Shown here in pieces: positions 46,328-54,831 of a stretch of 64,000 nt of DNA. The notes below the pieces were generated by a model that did not search any database, was not told where the DNA came from, and worked only from the letters and a program-made list of their open reading frames with translations. Positions within the stretch are counted from its first letter, which is position 1; each line of letters begins with the position of its first letter. Source of the DNA: Blastochloris sulfoviridis (lineage in GTDB: Bacteria; Pseudomonadota; Alphaproteobacteria; Rhizobiales; Xanthobacteraceae); contig NZ_VWPL01000001.1 in assembly GCF_008630065.1 (NCBI RefSeq), forward strand, positions 124,001-188,000, in the 5' to 3' direction. The position numbers and the translations under genes were made by a program.

Positions 46328-47203
46328 ATGCCCGCTTCGTCCAGATACGCCGCGCTCGCCGGCATCGGCATGATGCTGCTCGGCGTCATGATGTTCTCGC
46401 TCAACGACGCCATGGGCAAATGGCTGGTGGCGACCTACACGGTCGGCCAGGTGGTGCTGATCCGCTCCGCCGCCTCGCTGGCGATGCTGACGCCGCTCTT
46501 GATGCGCGAAGGAATGGCGCGCGTGCTGCGGCCGGAGCAGCCCTGGCTGCAGGCCGGGCGGGTGGCCGCCGCAACCACCGAGGTCGGCCTGTTCTATTGG
46601 GTGCTGAGCTACCTGCCGCTCGCCGACACCATGACGTTCCTGATGGCCTCGCCGATCTTCGTGGTGGTGATCTCGGCCGTCGTGCTGCGCGAGCGGGTGG
46701 GCGGGCGGCGCTGGCTGCTGGTGGCCATCGGCTTCGCCGGCGTGCTGATCGCGCTCCGGCCCTCCGCCGACTCGGTGTCGCTGCCGGCGCTCGGCGCGCT
46801 GGTGGGGGCGCTGATGTTCGCGCTGACGAATGTGGCGAGCCGGATGCTGCGCGCCAGCTCCGACGTCACGCTGGTGTTCTGGCAGGCGGCCGGCGCGCTC
46901 GCCCTCGGCGCGGCGCTGGTGCCGTTCGGCTGGGTGCAGCCGAGCATGCGCGATTTCGTGCTGCTGGGGCTGCTGGGCCTCGTGTCGTCGGTCGCGCACA
47001 TGTGCGTGACGCGCTCGCTGAAGCTGGCGCCGGCCTCGCTGGTCGCGCCCTATCAGTACACCTTCATCGCCTGGGCGGTGCTGTGGGGCTGGCTGATGTT
47101 CGGCGAGGTGCCCGACGTGCAGACGCTGGTCGGCGCGACGGTGATCGTCGCCACCGGCCTCGTGCTGCTGTGGTCGGAGGCGCGCCCCGGCCGGCGGGGG
47201 TAA
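46328..47203 (+). CDS. DMT/EamA family transporter
   Basis: This 291-residue protein has about ten membrane helices in two EamA halves (MMLLGVMMFSLNDAMGKWLV at the start, and ALVGALMFALTNVASRML at the second half). The second half ends ASLVAPYQYTFIAWAVLWGW, the conserved EamA motif. Substrate is unknown. It follows the PilZ gene by 84 nt. Confidence 0.88.
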   Translation: MPASSRYAALAGIGMMLLGVMMFSLNDAMGKWLVATYTVGQVVLIRSAASLAMLTPLLMREGMARVLRPEQPWLQAGRVAAATTEVGLFYWVLSYLPLADTMTFLMASPIFVVVISAVVLRERVGGRRWLLVAIGFAGVLIALRPSADSVSLPALGALVGALMFALTNVASRMLRASSDVTLVFWQAAGALALGAALVPFGWVQPSMRDFVLLGLLGLVSSVAHMCVTRSLKLAPASLVAPYQYTFIAWAVLWGWLMFGEVPDVQTLVGATVIVATGLVLLWSEARPGRRG

Positions 47204-47251
47204 GGCGGTGCGGCCGGGATTGCTGTCGCGGCTGCCCCCGATCCCGCGAAT

Positions 47252-47359
47252 TTGAATCGAAGTCGCATCGCTTTCGCCGAAAATTCGCGTCTCCTTCGAT
47301 TCAAGCTCGCGATTCAGTTTCTGCAAATTGTACGATCATTTTCCGCGCATTCGATTCAA
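47252..47359. promoter_or_regulatory. three TTCGATTCAA sites upstream of the protease gene
   Basis: TTCGATTCAA occurs at 47295-47304 and 47350-47359, and in inverted form at 47252-47261 (TTGAATCGAA). The first two form a perfect 11-bp inverted repeat. The stretch is AT-rich for this genome and lies 80-190 nt before the cysteine protease gene, so it may hold operators. Confidence 0.4.
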
Positions 47360-47441
47360 CATTTCATAAATATTGATTTCAGCGCTTAGCGCGCATTCAA
47401 AGTATTTGCGGCAGCCTTGTCCTTGCCCCGGGGAGGGTCAA

Positions 47442-48149
47442 ATGGACATGACAGAGACTTCCACTTCGCGATATCGGTACAAAGCTGGGGCGGTAGGAGC
47501 CGCCGGCGCAGGCGGCCTTGTTTTGCTCGTCATGAGCGTGTTCTTCGGACACGATTCGGCGAGTGCTGCGCCCATCCGTCCGGCTCCGGTGATCCGGGCG
47601 CTGACCGAGAAGCCGATCTATATCGGCGTCGGCGACTATGCCCGCCCGCCCATGGGCTGGGTGCAGTTCTGCAGCGAGCATGCGGACGACTGCCGCGGCG
47701 GGCCGAGCGAGCCGCGTGACGTGCGGCTGACCGCGCCGACCTGGAGCCAGCTCGTCGAGATCAACGACCACGTCAACGCCATGATCCAGCCCGCCACCGA
47801 CGTCGATGTCTACGGCAAGGTGGAGTACTGGACCTATCCGGTCGATCGCGGCGACTGCGAGGACTATGTGCTGCTGAAGCGCCGGCTGCTGCTGGACGCC
47901 GGCTGGCCGCGCGAGGCGCTGCTGATCACCGTGGTGCGCGACCAGCGCGACGAGGGTCACGCGGTTCTCACCGTGCGTACCGACCACGGCGAGTTCGTTC
48001 TCGACAATCAGGTCGCCGACATCCTGCCCTGGTACGACACCGGCTATCGCTTCGTGAAACGGCAGAGCCAGTCCAACCCGAACAGCTGGGTGGCGCTCGG
48101 CGACAGCCGGCCGCGGACGCCGGTCACCGCCTCGGATCGCAGGCCCTAA
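47442..48149 (+). CDS. LapG-like transglutaminase-type cysteine protease (BTLCP)
   Basis: This 235-residue protein has an N-terminal membrane anchor or signal (residues 15-40) and the BTLCP fold with Cys139 (RGDCEDYVLLK), His173 (EGHAVLTV) and Asp188 (VLDNQ), a complete triad. LapG proteases of this family cleave large surface adhesins under c-di-GMP control through LapD. No LapD or adhesin is visible here. A GGGGAGGG ribosome site fixes the start at 47442. Confidence 0.85.
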   Translation: MDMTETSTSRYRYKAGAVGAAGAGGLVLLVMSVFFGHDSASAAPIRPAPVIRALTEKPIYIGVGDYARPPMGWVQFCSEHADDCRGGPSEPRDVRLTAPTWSQLVEINDHVNAMIQPATDVDVYGKVEYWTYPVDRGDCEDYVLLKRRLLLDAGWPREALLITVVRDQRDEGHAVLTVRTDHGEFVLDNQVADILPWYDTGYRFVKRQSQSNPNSWVALGDSRPRTPVTASDRRP

Positions 48150-48164
48150 GCAGGCCTCAATACG

Positions 48165-48281
48165 AACGGCCCCGGACGCTGACGCGCGGGGCCGTTGAGT
48201 CTCGCGGATTTCCTTTTCGGAAATCAAAGATTTCGCGAAAATCCGCGACCGGAACCAACGGCCCGCCTTCGCGGCCGTTGG
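48165..48281. terminator. triple hairpin between convergent genes
   Basis: Three stems follow each other: AACGGCCCC with GGGGCCGTT (48165-48196), TCGCGGATTT with AAATCCGCGA (48202-48248), and CCAACGGCC with GGCCGTTGG (48255-48281). It lies between the convergent stops of the protease and carbonic anhydrase genes and probably terminates both. Confidence 0.6.
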
Positions 48282-48308
48282 CATAAGGCCGGGCGATGGC
48301 CCGTCCGG

Positions 48309-48854
48309 TCAGCGTCCGGGCGGGGGATCGAGGCAGGTCAGGCCGGCGGCGTAGCGCTTCCAGTTGGCGACGTAGCCGGTGGCGGACTTGGCGAGCCGCG
48401 CCACCGCCTCAGGATCGAGGGCGCGGACGGCGCGGGCCGGCGCGCCGACGATCAGCGAGAAATCGGGAAACGTCTTGCCCTCGGTGATGAGCGCATTGGC
48501 GCCGACGAGGCAGCCGCGGCCGATGACCACGCCGTTGAGCAGGGTGGCGCCCATGCCGATCAGCGAGCCCTCGCCCACCGTGCAGCCGTGCAGGATGGCG
48601 TGGTGGCCGATGGTGCAGTCGGCGCCGATGGCGAGCGGAAAGCCCATGTCGGTGTGCAGCATGGCGCCGTCCTGGACGTTCGAGCGGGCGCCGACCTGGA
48701 TCAGCTCGTTGTCGCCGCGCAGCACCGAGCGCCACCACACGCTCGCCTCGTCCTCAAGCCGGACACGGCCGATCAGCACGGCGTCGGGCGCCACCCAACA
48801 GCGGCCGGGCGGCGGGACTTCCGGGCTGATGCCATCGAGCGCATAGATCGGCAT
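48309..48854 (-). CDS. gamma-carbonic anhydrase family protein
   Basis: This 181-residue left-handed beta-helix protein has the hexapeptide repeats and the metal-site residues of the gamma-CA family: Gln61-Asp62 (NVQDG), His67 (MLHTD), His84/85 and His89 (IGHHAILHGC). Activity as carbonic anhydrase is plausible but not assured in this YrdA/CaiE-like branch. The ATG at 48854 gives the family start MPIYALDG; the upstream frame runs into a repeat. Confidence 0.88.
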   Translation of the reverse strand: MPIYALDGISPEVPPPGRCWVAPDAVLIGRVRLEDEASVWWRSVLRGDNELIQVGARSNVQDGAMLHTDMGFPLAIGADCTIGHHAILHGCTVGEGSLIGMGATLLNGVVIGRGCLVGANALITEGKTFPDFSLIVGAPARAVRALDPEAVARLAKSATGYVANWKRYAAGLTCLDPPPGR

Positions 48855-48932
48855 GACTTCCTCCGCGCAGGACCATGGTTTGGCGGTTGATCGACCGGAA
48901 ATCGCCGCCGGCCGGGAGCCGCGCACCTTCTT

Positions 48933-49079
48933 CCCTCTCCCCTTGTGGGAGAGGGTGGCGAGACCGAGTGAAACGAGGTCGAGCCGGGTGAGGGGTCTCT
49001 TCAAGCTCGCTCAATTCTACCCCTCACCCGCCTCGCGATCTCTCGATCGCTCGGCACCCTCTCCCACAAGGGGAGAGGG
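48933..49079. repeat. repeat family B, copy B2
   Basis: The outer arms read CCCTCTCCCCTTGTGGGAGA and CCCTCTCCCACAAGGGGAGA, the inner arms GGGTGAGGGGT and CCCCTCACCC. It lies upstream of the carbonic anhydrase gene and downstream of the small membrane-protein gene on the same strand. Confidence 0.9.
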
Positions 49080-49145
49080 AAAGAGGGCATCCGCCACAAG
49101 CTCGTCTCGCCCGGCCGCCATTCGGGCAGACCTCCGAACTCCGTA

Positions 49146-49469
49146 TCAAACAAGGCCGAGCGCGCGCAACATCACGATGACGGTGGTACCCGACATCAGG
49201 CTCCAGAAGCCGGCGATCATCGTCGCCAGCGCCACGCCGATCGGGTTGTTGTTCTCGAAGCGCTCGCGCCGCACCGTGTTGCGGACGATGATGAAGGGCG
49301 CCGCGAACACCAGGAACGGCACGTGCGCGTAGGCCGCCGCATTGCCCGTCAGCAGCGCGTGGAAGCTCGCCGGGCGGGCAACCAGCATCTGGTAGCCGGT
49401 GGACAGCATGCCGGCGATGGCGAAGCCAAGACCCAGCGCGATGAAATTCTGAACGGTTTCCGGCGACAT
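49146..49469 (-). CDS. small conserved membrane protein (DUF6949-like)
   Basis: This 107-residue protein has three hydrophobic helices (FIALGLGFAIAGMLSTGYQM; FLVFAAPFIIVRNTV; VALATMIAGFWSLMSGTTVI). It resembles rhizobial proteins I recall as DUF6949, of unknown function. It diverges from the glycosyltransferase gene across a 221-nt spacer. Confidence 0.7.
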   Translation of the reverse strand: MSPETVQNFIALGLGFAIAGMLSTGYQMLVARPASFHALLTGNAAAYAHVPFLVFAAPFIIVRNTVRRERFENNNPIGVALATMIAGFWSLMSGTTVIVMLRALGLV

Positions 49470-49524
49470 GACGCGACCCCCGCATTCTGCCGACGGCCCG
49501 CACGCGGGCTCGTCAGGGCGGAGG

Positions 49525-49540
49525 TTAACACGCCCCTAAC
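49525..49540. promoter_or_regulatory. CtrA-like site
   Basis: TTAA, seven bases, then CTAAC approximates the CtrA consensus TTAA-N7-TTAAC with one mismatch. It lies between a divergent pair, so it could act on either side; such matches also occur by chance. Confidence 0.25.
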
Positions 49541-49690
49541 GGCGCGCGCCGCAACTTCGTAAACGAAGGGTTAACGGCGCCGCGCGGCCGGCGCGTCTTC
49601 CTTCTGTCACCGCGATATGCCAATCGCCGTGGCGGGCGATCGCTGCCCCCTGCCCCGCCCCCCGGCGGCGCGCCGCTGCGGACCGGACCG

Positions 49691-50863
49691 ATGAAAGTTC
49701 TCCTCGCGCACAATCGCTACCAGCACTATGGCGGGGAGGATGCCGTCTTCGACGCCGAGCGGGCGCTGCTCGCCGACGCCGGGCTGACGGTGACCACCCA
49801 CGTCGTCACCAACGACCACATCACCGGCTTCGGCGCCCGGCTGCGCAGCGGCCTTGAGGCGCCCTACAGCCGGCGGGCGCGCGCGGCCTTCGCCGCCCAG
49901 CTCCGGCGCGACCGGCCGGACGTGGTGCACGTCCACAATCTGTTCCCGCTGCTGACGCCGTCGATCCTCGACGCCTGCCGCGACGAAGGCGTGCCGGTGG
50001 TCGCCACGCTGCACAATTACCGCACGCTGTGCGCGAGCGGCCTTCGGGTGCGCAACGGCGTGCCGTGCAGCCTGTGCGTCGAGGGCTCGCCCTATTGGGC
50101 GGTGGTGCACCGCTGCTATCGCAATTCGCTGCCCGGCTCGCTGGCGGCGGCCAATACGGTGATGCTGCACCGGGCGCTCCGGACCTGGCCGCGCAAGGTG
50201 CGGCTCTTCATCACCATGTCCGACTTCGCGCGCGCGGAGTTCATCGCCGCCGGCTTTCCGGCCGAGCAACTGGTGGTGAAGCCGAACTTCGTGCCCGATC
50301 CCGGCCCCGCCGCCGGCGACGGCGCCAAGGCCGGCGTGCTCTATGTCGGCCGGCTCAGCTTCGAGAAAGGGATCTTCGTCCTGCTCGAGGCGTGGAAGAC
50401 GGCGAAGACGCCGCTCACCATCATCGGCGACGGGCCGGAGATCGAGGCGGTGCGCGCGGCGCAGTCGCCGACCGTCACCTTTCTCGGGCCGAAGAACGCC
50501 GCCGAGGTGCTGGCCGCCATGCGCCGCCACCGCTTTTTGGTGGTGCCGTCGATCGTGTTCGAGGGCTGCCCGCGGGTGGTGGCGGAGGCGTTCGGTACCG
50601 GCCTGCCGATCATCGCCTCGCGCATCGGCTCGCTGCAGGAGCTGATCCAGGACGGCGTCAACGGCCTGCACGCCATTGCCGGCGACCCGGCCTCGCTCGC
50701 AGCGGTGGTGGATGCGGCTGCCGCCGACCCCGCGCGGGCCGCCGTGCTCGGCCGCAACGCCAGGGCCTCCTACGAGCAGGCCTTCACGCCGGAGCAGTCG
50801 CTGCGCGCGCTTCTTGCGGTCTATGAGGCGGCGGTCGGCCCGGCCGGCGGCCGGCGCCCGTAA
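49691..50863 (+). CDS. GT4-type glycosyltransferase
   Basis: This 390-residue GT-B enzyme transfers a sugar in surface-glycan synthesis. The N-terminal domain includes HNRYQHYGGEDAVFDAE and VVHVHNLFPLL; the C-terminal domain holds YVGRLSFEKGIFVLLEAW and the E-x7-E motif in VFEGCPRVVAEAFGTGLP. Acceptor is unknown. It stands 693 nt before gmd, so it may be a separate unit. Confidence 0.88.
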   Translation: MKVLLAHNRYQHYGGEDAVFDAERALLADAGLTVTTHVVTNDHITGFGARLRSGLEAPYSRRARAAFAAQLRRDRPDVVHVHNLFPLLTPSILDACRDEGVPVVATLHNYRTLCASGLRVRNGVPCSLCVEGSPYWAVVHRCYRNSLPGSLAAANTVMLHRALRTWPRKVRLFITMSDFARAEFIAAGFPAEQLVVKPNFVPDPGPAAGDGAKAGVLYVGRLSFEKGIFVLLEAWKTAKTPLTIIGDGPEIEAVRAAQSPTVTFLGPKNAAEVLAAMRRHRFLVVPSIVFEGCPRVVAEAFGTGLPIIASRIGSLQELIQDGVNGLHAIAGDPASLAAVVDAAAADPARAAVLGRNARASYEQAFTPEQSLRALLAVYEAAVGPAGGRRP

Positions 50864-51556
50864 GCGCAGCGGCGCACTGGTTCGCCACCGGCACGCCCCG
50901 CGTGTTCCGATGAAATCAGCAAACTCTAAGGTTGCAGAAAGATCGCCGCGCGCAAAAATGAAGCCGGCGAAATCTTGCCTTGATAGAGGTCCAGAATGAG
51001 GCCAGTTTCATTTCATGGCGTCTGGGCCGTTTGACCTGACAATGGGTCACACGCGCTTCGCAAACGCGCTCTAGGGATGTCGCGGCCGCCACGGTTGACG
51101 TGCAGAACCGGAGGCGACGAGGATCTTCAGCCGATTTTGGCGTGACGGTCCACTTCCGACATTTGTATCCTGCCCGCGACAAACTCCTGGGCAAATGCCG
51201 GAACCAAAGGACCACTAGCAACCGCTTGAGTCTCGTGGAGCTTCTGAATTTGGCAGTTGAGACAGAGGGCGCCGCAGCCGGGACCCAGACGCCAAATTCG
51301 CTCCACTCGAAGTGCGGAGCCGGCGGCGTGGGATGTCAGCGCCGCGCGGCCCCAGCGCCACGGCGGCGTGCCGCTCACATCGCGGGTGCTTCGTCGAATG
51401 GACCACTGCGTCATCGAAGGACCTCTACGTCATCGAAGGATCCCCGCGATGAATCGCCAGCCCGGCCGGCGGACGCCTGCGACTTAATCCTGGCCTGACC
51501 AGACCTGAAGCCGATCCGTCTCGTCCGCCGTCCCTTCCCGTCGATCCGAGGTTTGC
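50864..51556. other. 693-nt spacer with reduced GC, possible remnant DNA
   Basis: No convincing gene. GC is visibly lower around 50930-51290 than in flanking genes. On the minus strand a frame ending at 51127 reads with a CxxC pair (GALCLNCQIQKLHET), like a decayed coding sequence, but has no ribosome site and no recognised family. A near-duplicate CGTCATCGAAGGA occurs at 51410 and 51430. It may be the scar of a lost element. Confidence 0.35.
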
Positions 51557-52657
51557 ATGTCCGCCAAAGTTCCGTCGAATGGCCAGGTTCCGTCGAACGG
51601 CAAGGTCGCCCTGGTCACCGGCGTCACCGGCCAGGACGGCGCCTATCTCGCCGACCTGCTGCTGGAAAAGGGCTACACCGTCCACGGCATCAAGCGGCGC
51701 TCGTCCTCGTTCAACACCGGCCGCATCGAGCACATCTACCAGGATCCGCACGACCCCGACCTGCGCTTCATGCTGCACTATGGCGACATGACCGATGCGA
51801 CCAATCTGATCCGCATCGTCCAGCAGTGCCAGCCCGACGAGATCTACAATCTCGCCGCCCAGAGCCACGTGCAGGTGTCGTTCGAGACGCCGGAATACAC
51901 CGCCAATGCCGATGCGCTCGGCACGCTGCGGCTGCTCGAAGCGGTCCGCATCCTCGGCCTGGAGCGCAAGACGCGGTTCTATCAGGCCTCGACCTCCGAG
52001 CTTTACGGTCTGGTGCAGGAGACGCCGCAGCGCGAGACGACGCCGTTCTATCCGCGCAGCCCGTATGCCGCCGCCAAGCTCTACGCCTACTGGATCGTGG
52101 TCAACTACCGCGAGGCCTATGGCATGCACGCCTCCAACGGCATCCTGTTCAACCATGAGAGCCCGCTGCGCGGCGAGACCTTCGTCACCCGCAAGATCAC
52201 CCGCGCCGTCGCCGCCATCAAGCTCGGACGGCAGCAGACGCTCTATCTCGGCAATCTCGACGCCAAGCGCGACTGGGGCCACGCCCGCGAATATGTGCGC
52301 GGCATGTGGCTGATGCTGCAGCAGGCGGAGCCCGACGACTACGTGCTCGCCACCGGCGAGACGACCTCGGTGCGCAGCTTCGCCGAATGGGCGTTCGAGG
52401 ATGTCGGCATCCGCATCGAATGGCAGGGCAATGGCGTCGACGAGAAGGGCATCGATGCCGAGAGCGGCCGTGTGCTGGTCGAGGTCGATCCGCGCTACTT
52501 CCGGCCGACCGAGGTCGACCTCTTGATCGGCGATCCCCGCAAGGCGCACGCCAGGCTCGGCTGGCGGCACGAGACTTCGGTGCGCGAGCTCGTTCGCGAG
52601 ATGGTGCGCGAGGATCTCAAGGTGATGCAGTCCGCCATCATCATGAAGGATGCGTGA
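51557..52657 (+). CDS. gmd: GDP-mannose 4,6-dehydratase
   Basis: Gmd (366 residues) converts GDP-mannose to GDP-4-keto-6-deoxymannose. The NADP-binding [11 protein letters not shown] (from residue 22), Ser/Thr-Glu STSELYG (145-151) and catalytic Tyr170/Lys174 ([10 protein letters not shown]) are present. The first 16 residues contain a 15-bp tandem duplication giving VPSNG twice. Its stop is 1 nt before the fcl ATG. Confidence 0.97.
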   Translation: MSAKVPSNGQVPSNGKVALVTGVTGQDGAYLADLLLEKGYTVHGIKRRSSSFNTGRIEHIYQDPHDPDLRFMLHYGDMTDATNLIRIVQQCQPDEIYNLAAQSHVQVSFETPEYTANADALGTLRLLEAVRILGLERKTRFYQASTSELYGLVQETPQRETTPFYPRSPYAAAKLYAYWIVVNYREAYGMHASNGILFNHESPLRGETFVTRKITRAVAAIKLGRQQTLYLGNLDAKRDWGHAREYVRGMWLMLQQAEPDDYVLATGETTSVRSFAEWAFEDVGIRIEWQGNGVDEKGIDAESGRVLVEVDPRYFRPTEVDLLIGDPRKAHARLGWRHETSVRELVREMVREDLKVMQSAIIMKDA

Positions 52658-52658
52658 G

Positions 52659-53612
52659 ATGGCACCCTATCCGCTCGCCGGCAAGCGCGTCTGGGTGGCG
52701 GGCCACCGCGGCATGGTGGGCGCGGCGATCGTGCGCCGGCTCGCGCGCGAGGACTGCGAGGTGCTCACCGCCGCGCGCGCCGCGCTCGACCTGAAGAACC
52801 AGGCCGCGGTGTCGGCGTGGGTCGCGGAGCACAGGCCCGACGCGGTGTTCCTGGCGGCGGCGAAGGTCGGCGGCATTCTCGCCAACGCCACGCATCCGGC
52901 CGATTTTCTCTACGACAACCTGATGATCGAGGCGAACGTCATCGAGGCGGCGCACCGCGCCGGGGTCGGGAAGCTCCTGTTCCTCGGCTCGTCGTGCATC
53001 TATCCGAAGTTCGCCGAGCAGCCGATCGTTGAGGAGGCGCTGCTCACCGGGCCGCTTGAGCCGACCAACGAGTGGTACGCCATCGCCAAGATCGCCGGCA
53101 TCAAGCTGGTGCAGGCGTTTCGCCGCCAGCACGGCTGCGACTTCATCTCGGCGATGCCGACCAATCTCTACGGGCCGGGCGACAATTTCGACCTCGCCTC
53201 CAGCCACGTCGCGCCGGCCTTGATCCGCAAGGTGTGGGAGGCGAAGACGCGCGGCGACCGCGAGATCGTCGTCTGGGGCACCGGCGCGCCGCGCCGCGAG
53301 TTCCTGCATGTCGACGACTGCGCCGATGCCTGCGTCCACCTGATGAAGGTCTATTCGGACGCCCTTCCCATCAATATCGGCTGCGGCGAGGACGTCACCA
53401 TTCTGGAGCTGACGCGGCTGGTGTGCGAGATTGCCGGCTTCGCGGGCGAGATCGTCCACGACCTGACCAAGCCCGACGGCACGCCGCGCAAGCTGCTCGA
53501 CATCGGCCGCATCCGCAGCCTCGGCTGGTCGCCAACCATTCCGCTGAAGGACGGGCTGCGCGAAAGCCTCGACTGGTTCCTCGCCGAGCGCGCGCAAGGG
53601 AGCACGCCATGA
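52659..53612 (+). CDS. fcl: GDP-L-fucose synthase
   Basis: Fcl (317 residues) epimerises and reduces the Gmd product to GDP-L-fucose. It has AGHRGMVGAAIVRR (residues 14-27), Ser111-Ser112-Cys113 (GSSCIYP) and Tyr140/Lys144 (EWYAIAKIAG). The ATG at 52659 lies next to the gmd stop; an ATG nine nt earlier overlaps gmd and is less likely. The stop overlaps the next start (ATGA). Confidence 0.96.
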   Translation: MAPYPLAGKRVWVAGHRGMVGAAIVRRLAREDCEVLTAARAALDLKNQAAVSAWVAEHRPDAVFLAAAKVGGILANATHPADFLYDNLMIEANVIEAAHRAGVGKLLFLGSSCIYPKFAEQPIVEEALLTGPLEPTNEWYAIAKIAGIKLVQAFRRQHGCDFISAMPTNLYGPGDNFDLASSHVAPALIRKVWEAKTRGDREIVVWGTGAPRREFLHVDDCADACVHLMKVYSDALPINIGCGEDVTILELTRLVCEIAGFAGEIVHDLTKPDGTPRKLLDIGRIRSLGWSPTIPLKDGLRESLDWFLAERAQGSTP

Positions 53613-54424
53613 GCGCAATCGACGTGGCCACGCGCGAGGCGGTCGACCGCGGGACGCTGCGCGTTCTCGGCGTGCCGGTGAGCCTGGTGGATATGGCCGG
53701 GGCGGTCGACACCGTCACCGGCTGGGGCCGGTCGGGGCCGGCGAAGACGGTGTTCGTGCGCGACGTGCACGGCCTCATGCTGGCGCTGCAAAATCCCGCG
53801 CTGCTCGCTTTGCACGAGCGGGCGAGCCTCGTGGTGCCGGACGGCATGCCGCTGACCTGGGTCGGCCGGCTGCGCGGGTTCGGGTCGCGGATCGGCCGCG
53901 TGCCCGGCGCCGACCTGATGGCGGAGGTCTGCCGCGCCTCGGCGGGAACCGGGCTTCGCCACTTCTTCTTCGGCGGCAAGCCGGGCGTCGCCGAGACGCT
54001 GGTCGAGCGGCTGACGCAGACCTATCCCGGGCTGCAGATCGCCGGCACCTTCAGCCCGCCGATGCGCAGCATCGAGGCCGACGCGCCGCTGTCGCCGGAG
54101 GAGGCGCGCGAGATCGAGATCATCCGGCAGGCTGCGCCGGACATCATCTGGGTCGGCCTGTCCACGCCGAAGCAGGAATACTGGATGATGAAGGCGGCGC
54201 CGCACCTGCCGCACGGCGTGCTGCTCGGCGTCGGCGCGGCGTTCGATTTCCATTCCGGCCTCGTCCGGCGCGCGCCTCCCTGGATGCGCGACAACGGGCT
54301 GGAATGGCTGCACCGCCTCGCCAGCGAGCCGCGCCGGCTGTGGCGGCGCTATCTGGTTCTCGCGCCGCTGTTCGTCGTCAAGGTGATCGAGGAGCAGATC
54401 TCGGGGCGCTGGAAGGCTCCGTGA
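53609..54424 (+). CDS. WecG/TagA/CpsF-family glycosyltransferase
   Basis: This 271-residue protein transfers a nucleotide-sugar residue to a lipid-linked glycan. GVPVSLVDMAGAV, RDVHGLMLALQNPALLAL, the VPDGMPLTWVGR motif with the conserved Asp, and VGLSTPKQEYWMMKAAPHL are family landmarks. It starts at an ATG overlapping the fcl stop by 4 nt, so it is coupled to gmd-fcl. Confidence 0.92.
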   Translation: MSAIDVATREAVDRGTLRVLGVPVSLVDMAGAVDTVTGWGRSGPAKTVFVRDVHGLMLALQNPALLALHERASLVVPDGMPLTWVGRLRGFGSRIGRVPGADLMAEVCRASAGTGLRHFFFGGKPGVAETLVERLTQTYPGLQIAGTFSPPMRSIEADAPLSPEEAREIEIIRQAAPDIIWVGLSTPKQEYWMMKAAPHLPHGVLLGVGAAFDFHSGLVRRAPPWMRDNGLEWLHRLASEPRRLWRRYLVLAPLFVVKVIEEQISGRWKAP

Positions 54425-54498
54425 TGAAGGTCTCGTGATATTGGGTGTGGTGTGGTGTTCCAAATGGTTTCCGGGTGATCAATGCGGCTCCTTTTCTT

Positions 54499-54649
54499 CC
54501 CTCTCCCCTTGTGGGAGAGGGTGGTGCGACCGAGCGAAAGCGAGGTCGCACCGGGTGAGGGGTACCTGTTGCATACGCTGAGAGATTCACCCCTCACCCG
54601 CCTCGCGATCTGATGATCGCTCGGCACCCTCTCCCACAAGGGGAGAGGG
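54499..54649. repeat. repeat family B, copy B3
   Basis: The outer arms CCCTCTCCCCTTGTGGGAGA and CCCTCTCCCACAAGGGGAGA and the inner arms GGGTGAGGGGTA and CACCCCTCACCC are well kept. It fills most of the 407-nt spacer between the glycosyltransferase and manC, which holds no gene. Confidence 0.9.
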
Positions 54650-54831
54650 AAAAGGCGCGCCTTCCGGACAGCCGTTGTTCCGGACTGATCAAGCGGGAAC
54701 CGCACCGCTCGCCCGCCATCATGCCCGCCGCGTACATCCGGCGTCCGATCGCGGCACTGGAAACAAATCCGGCCTTGCGGCACAAGGCGGGATGTGAACA
54801 GTGAAGCCTGTATCTTCCGGTTGCAGAGACC

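Noticed and set aside
49004-49014. Longer N-terminus for the gamma-carbonic anhydrase
   Set aside because: The extra codons come from reading through repeat B2 and have no resemblance to the family, which starts at MPIYALDG.
51127-51414. A minus-strand protein with a CxxC pair in the spacer before gmd
   Set aside because: There is no ribosome site, the first half reads as random high-GC translation, and I recognise no family. Noted only as a possible remnant.
53072-53608. A longer start for the WecG-type glycosyltransferase, reaching into fcl
   Set aside because: The added 179 codons lie antiphase inside fcl and are its shadow; the ATGA overlap at 53609 is the normal start.
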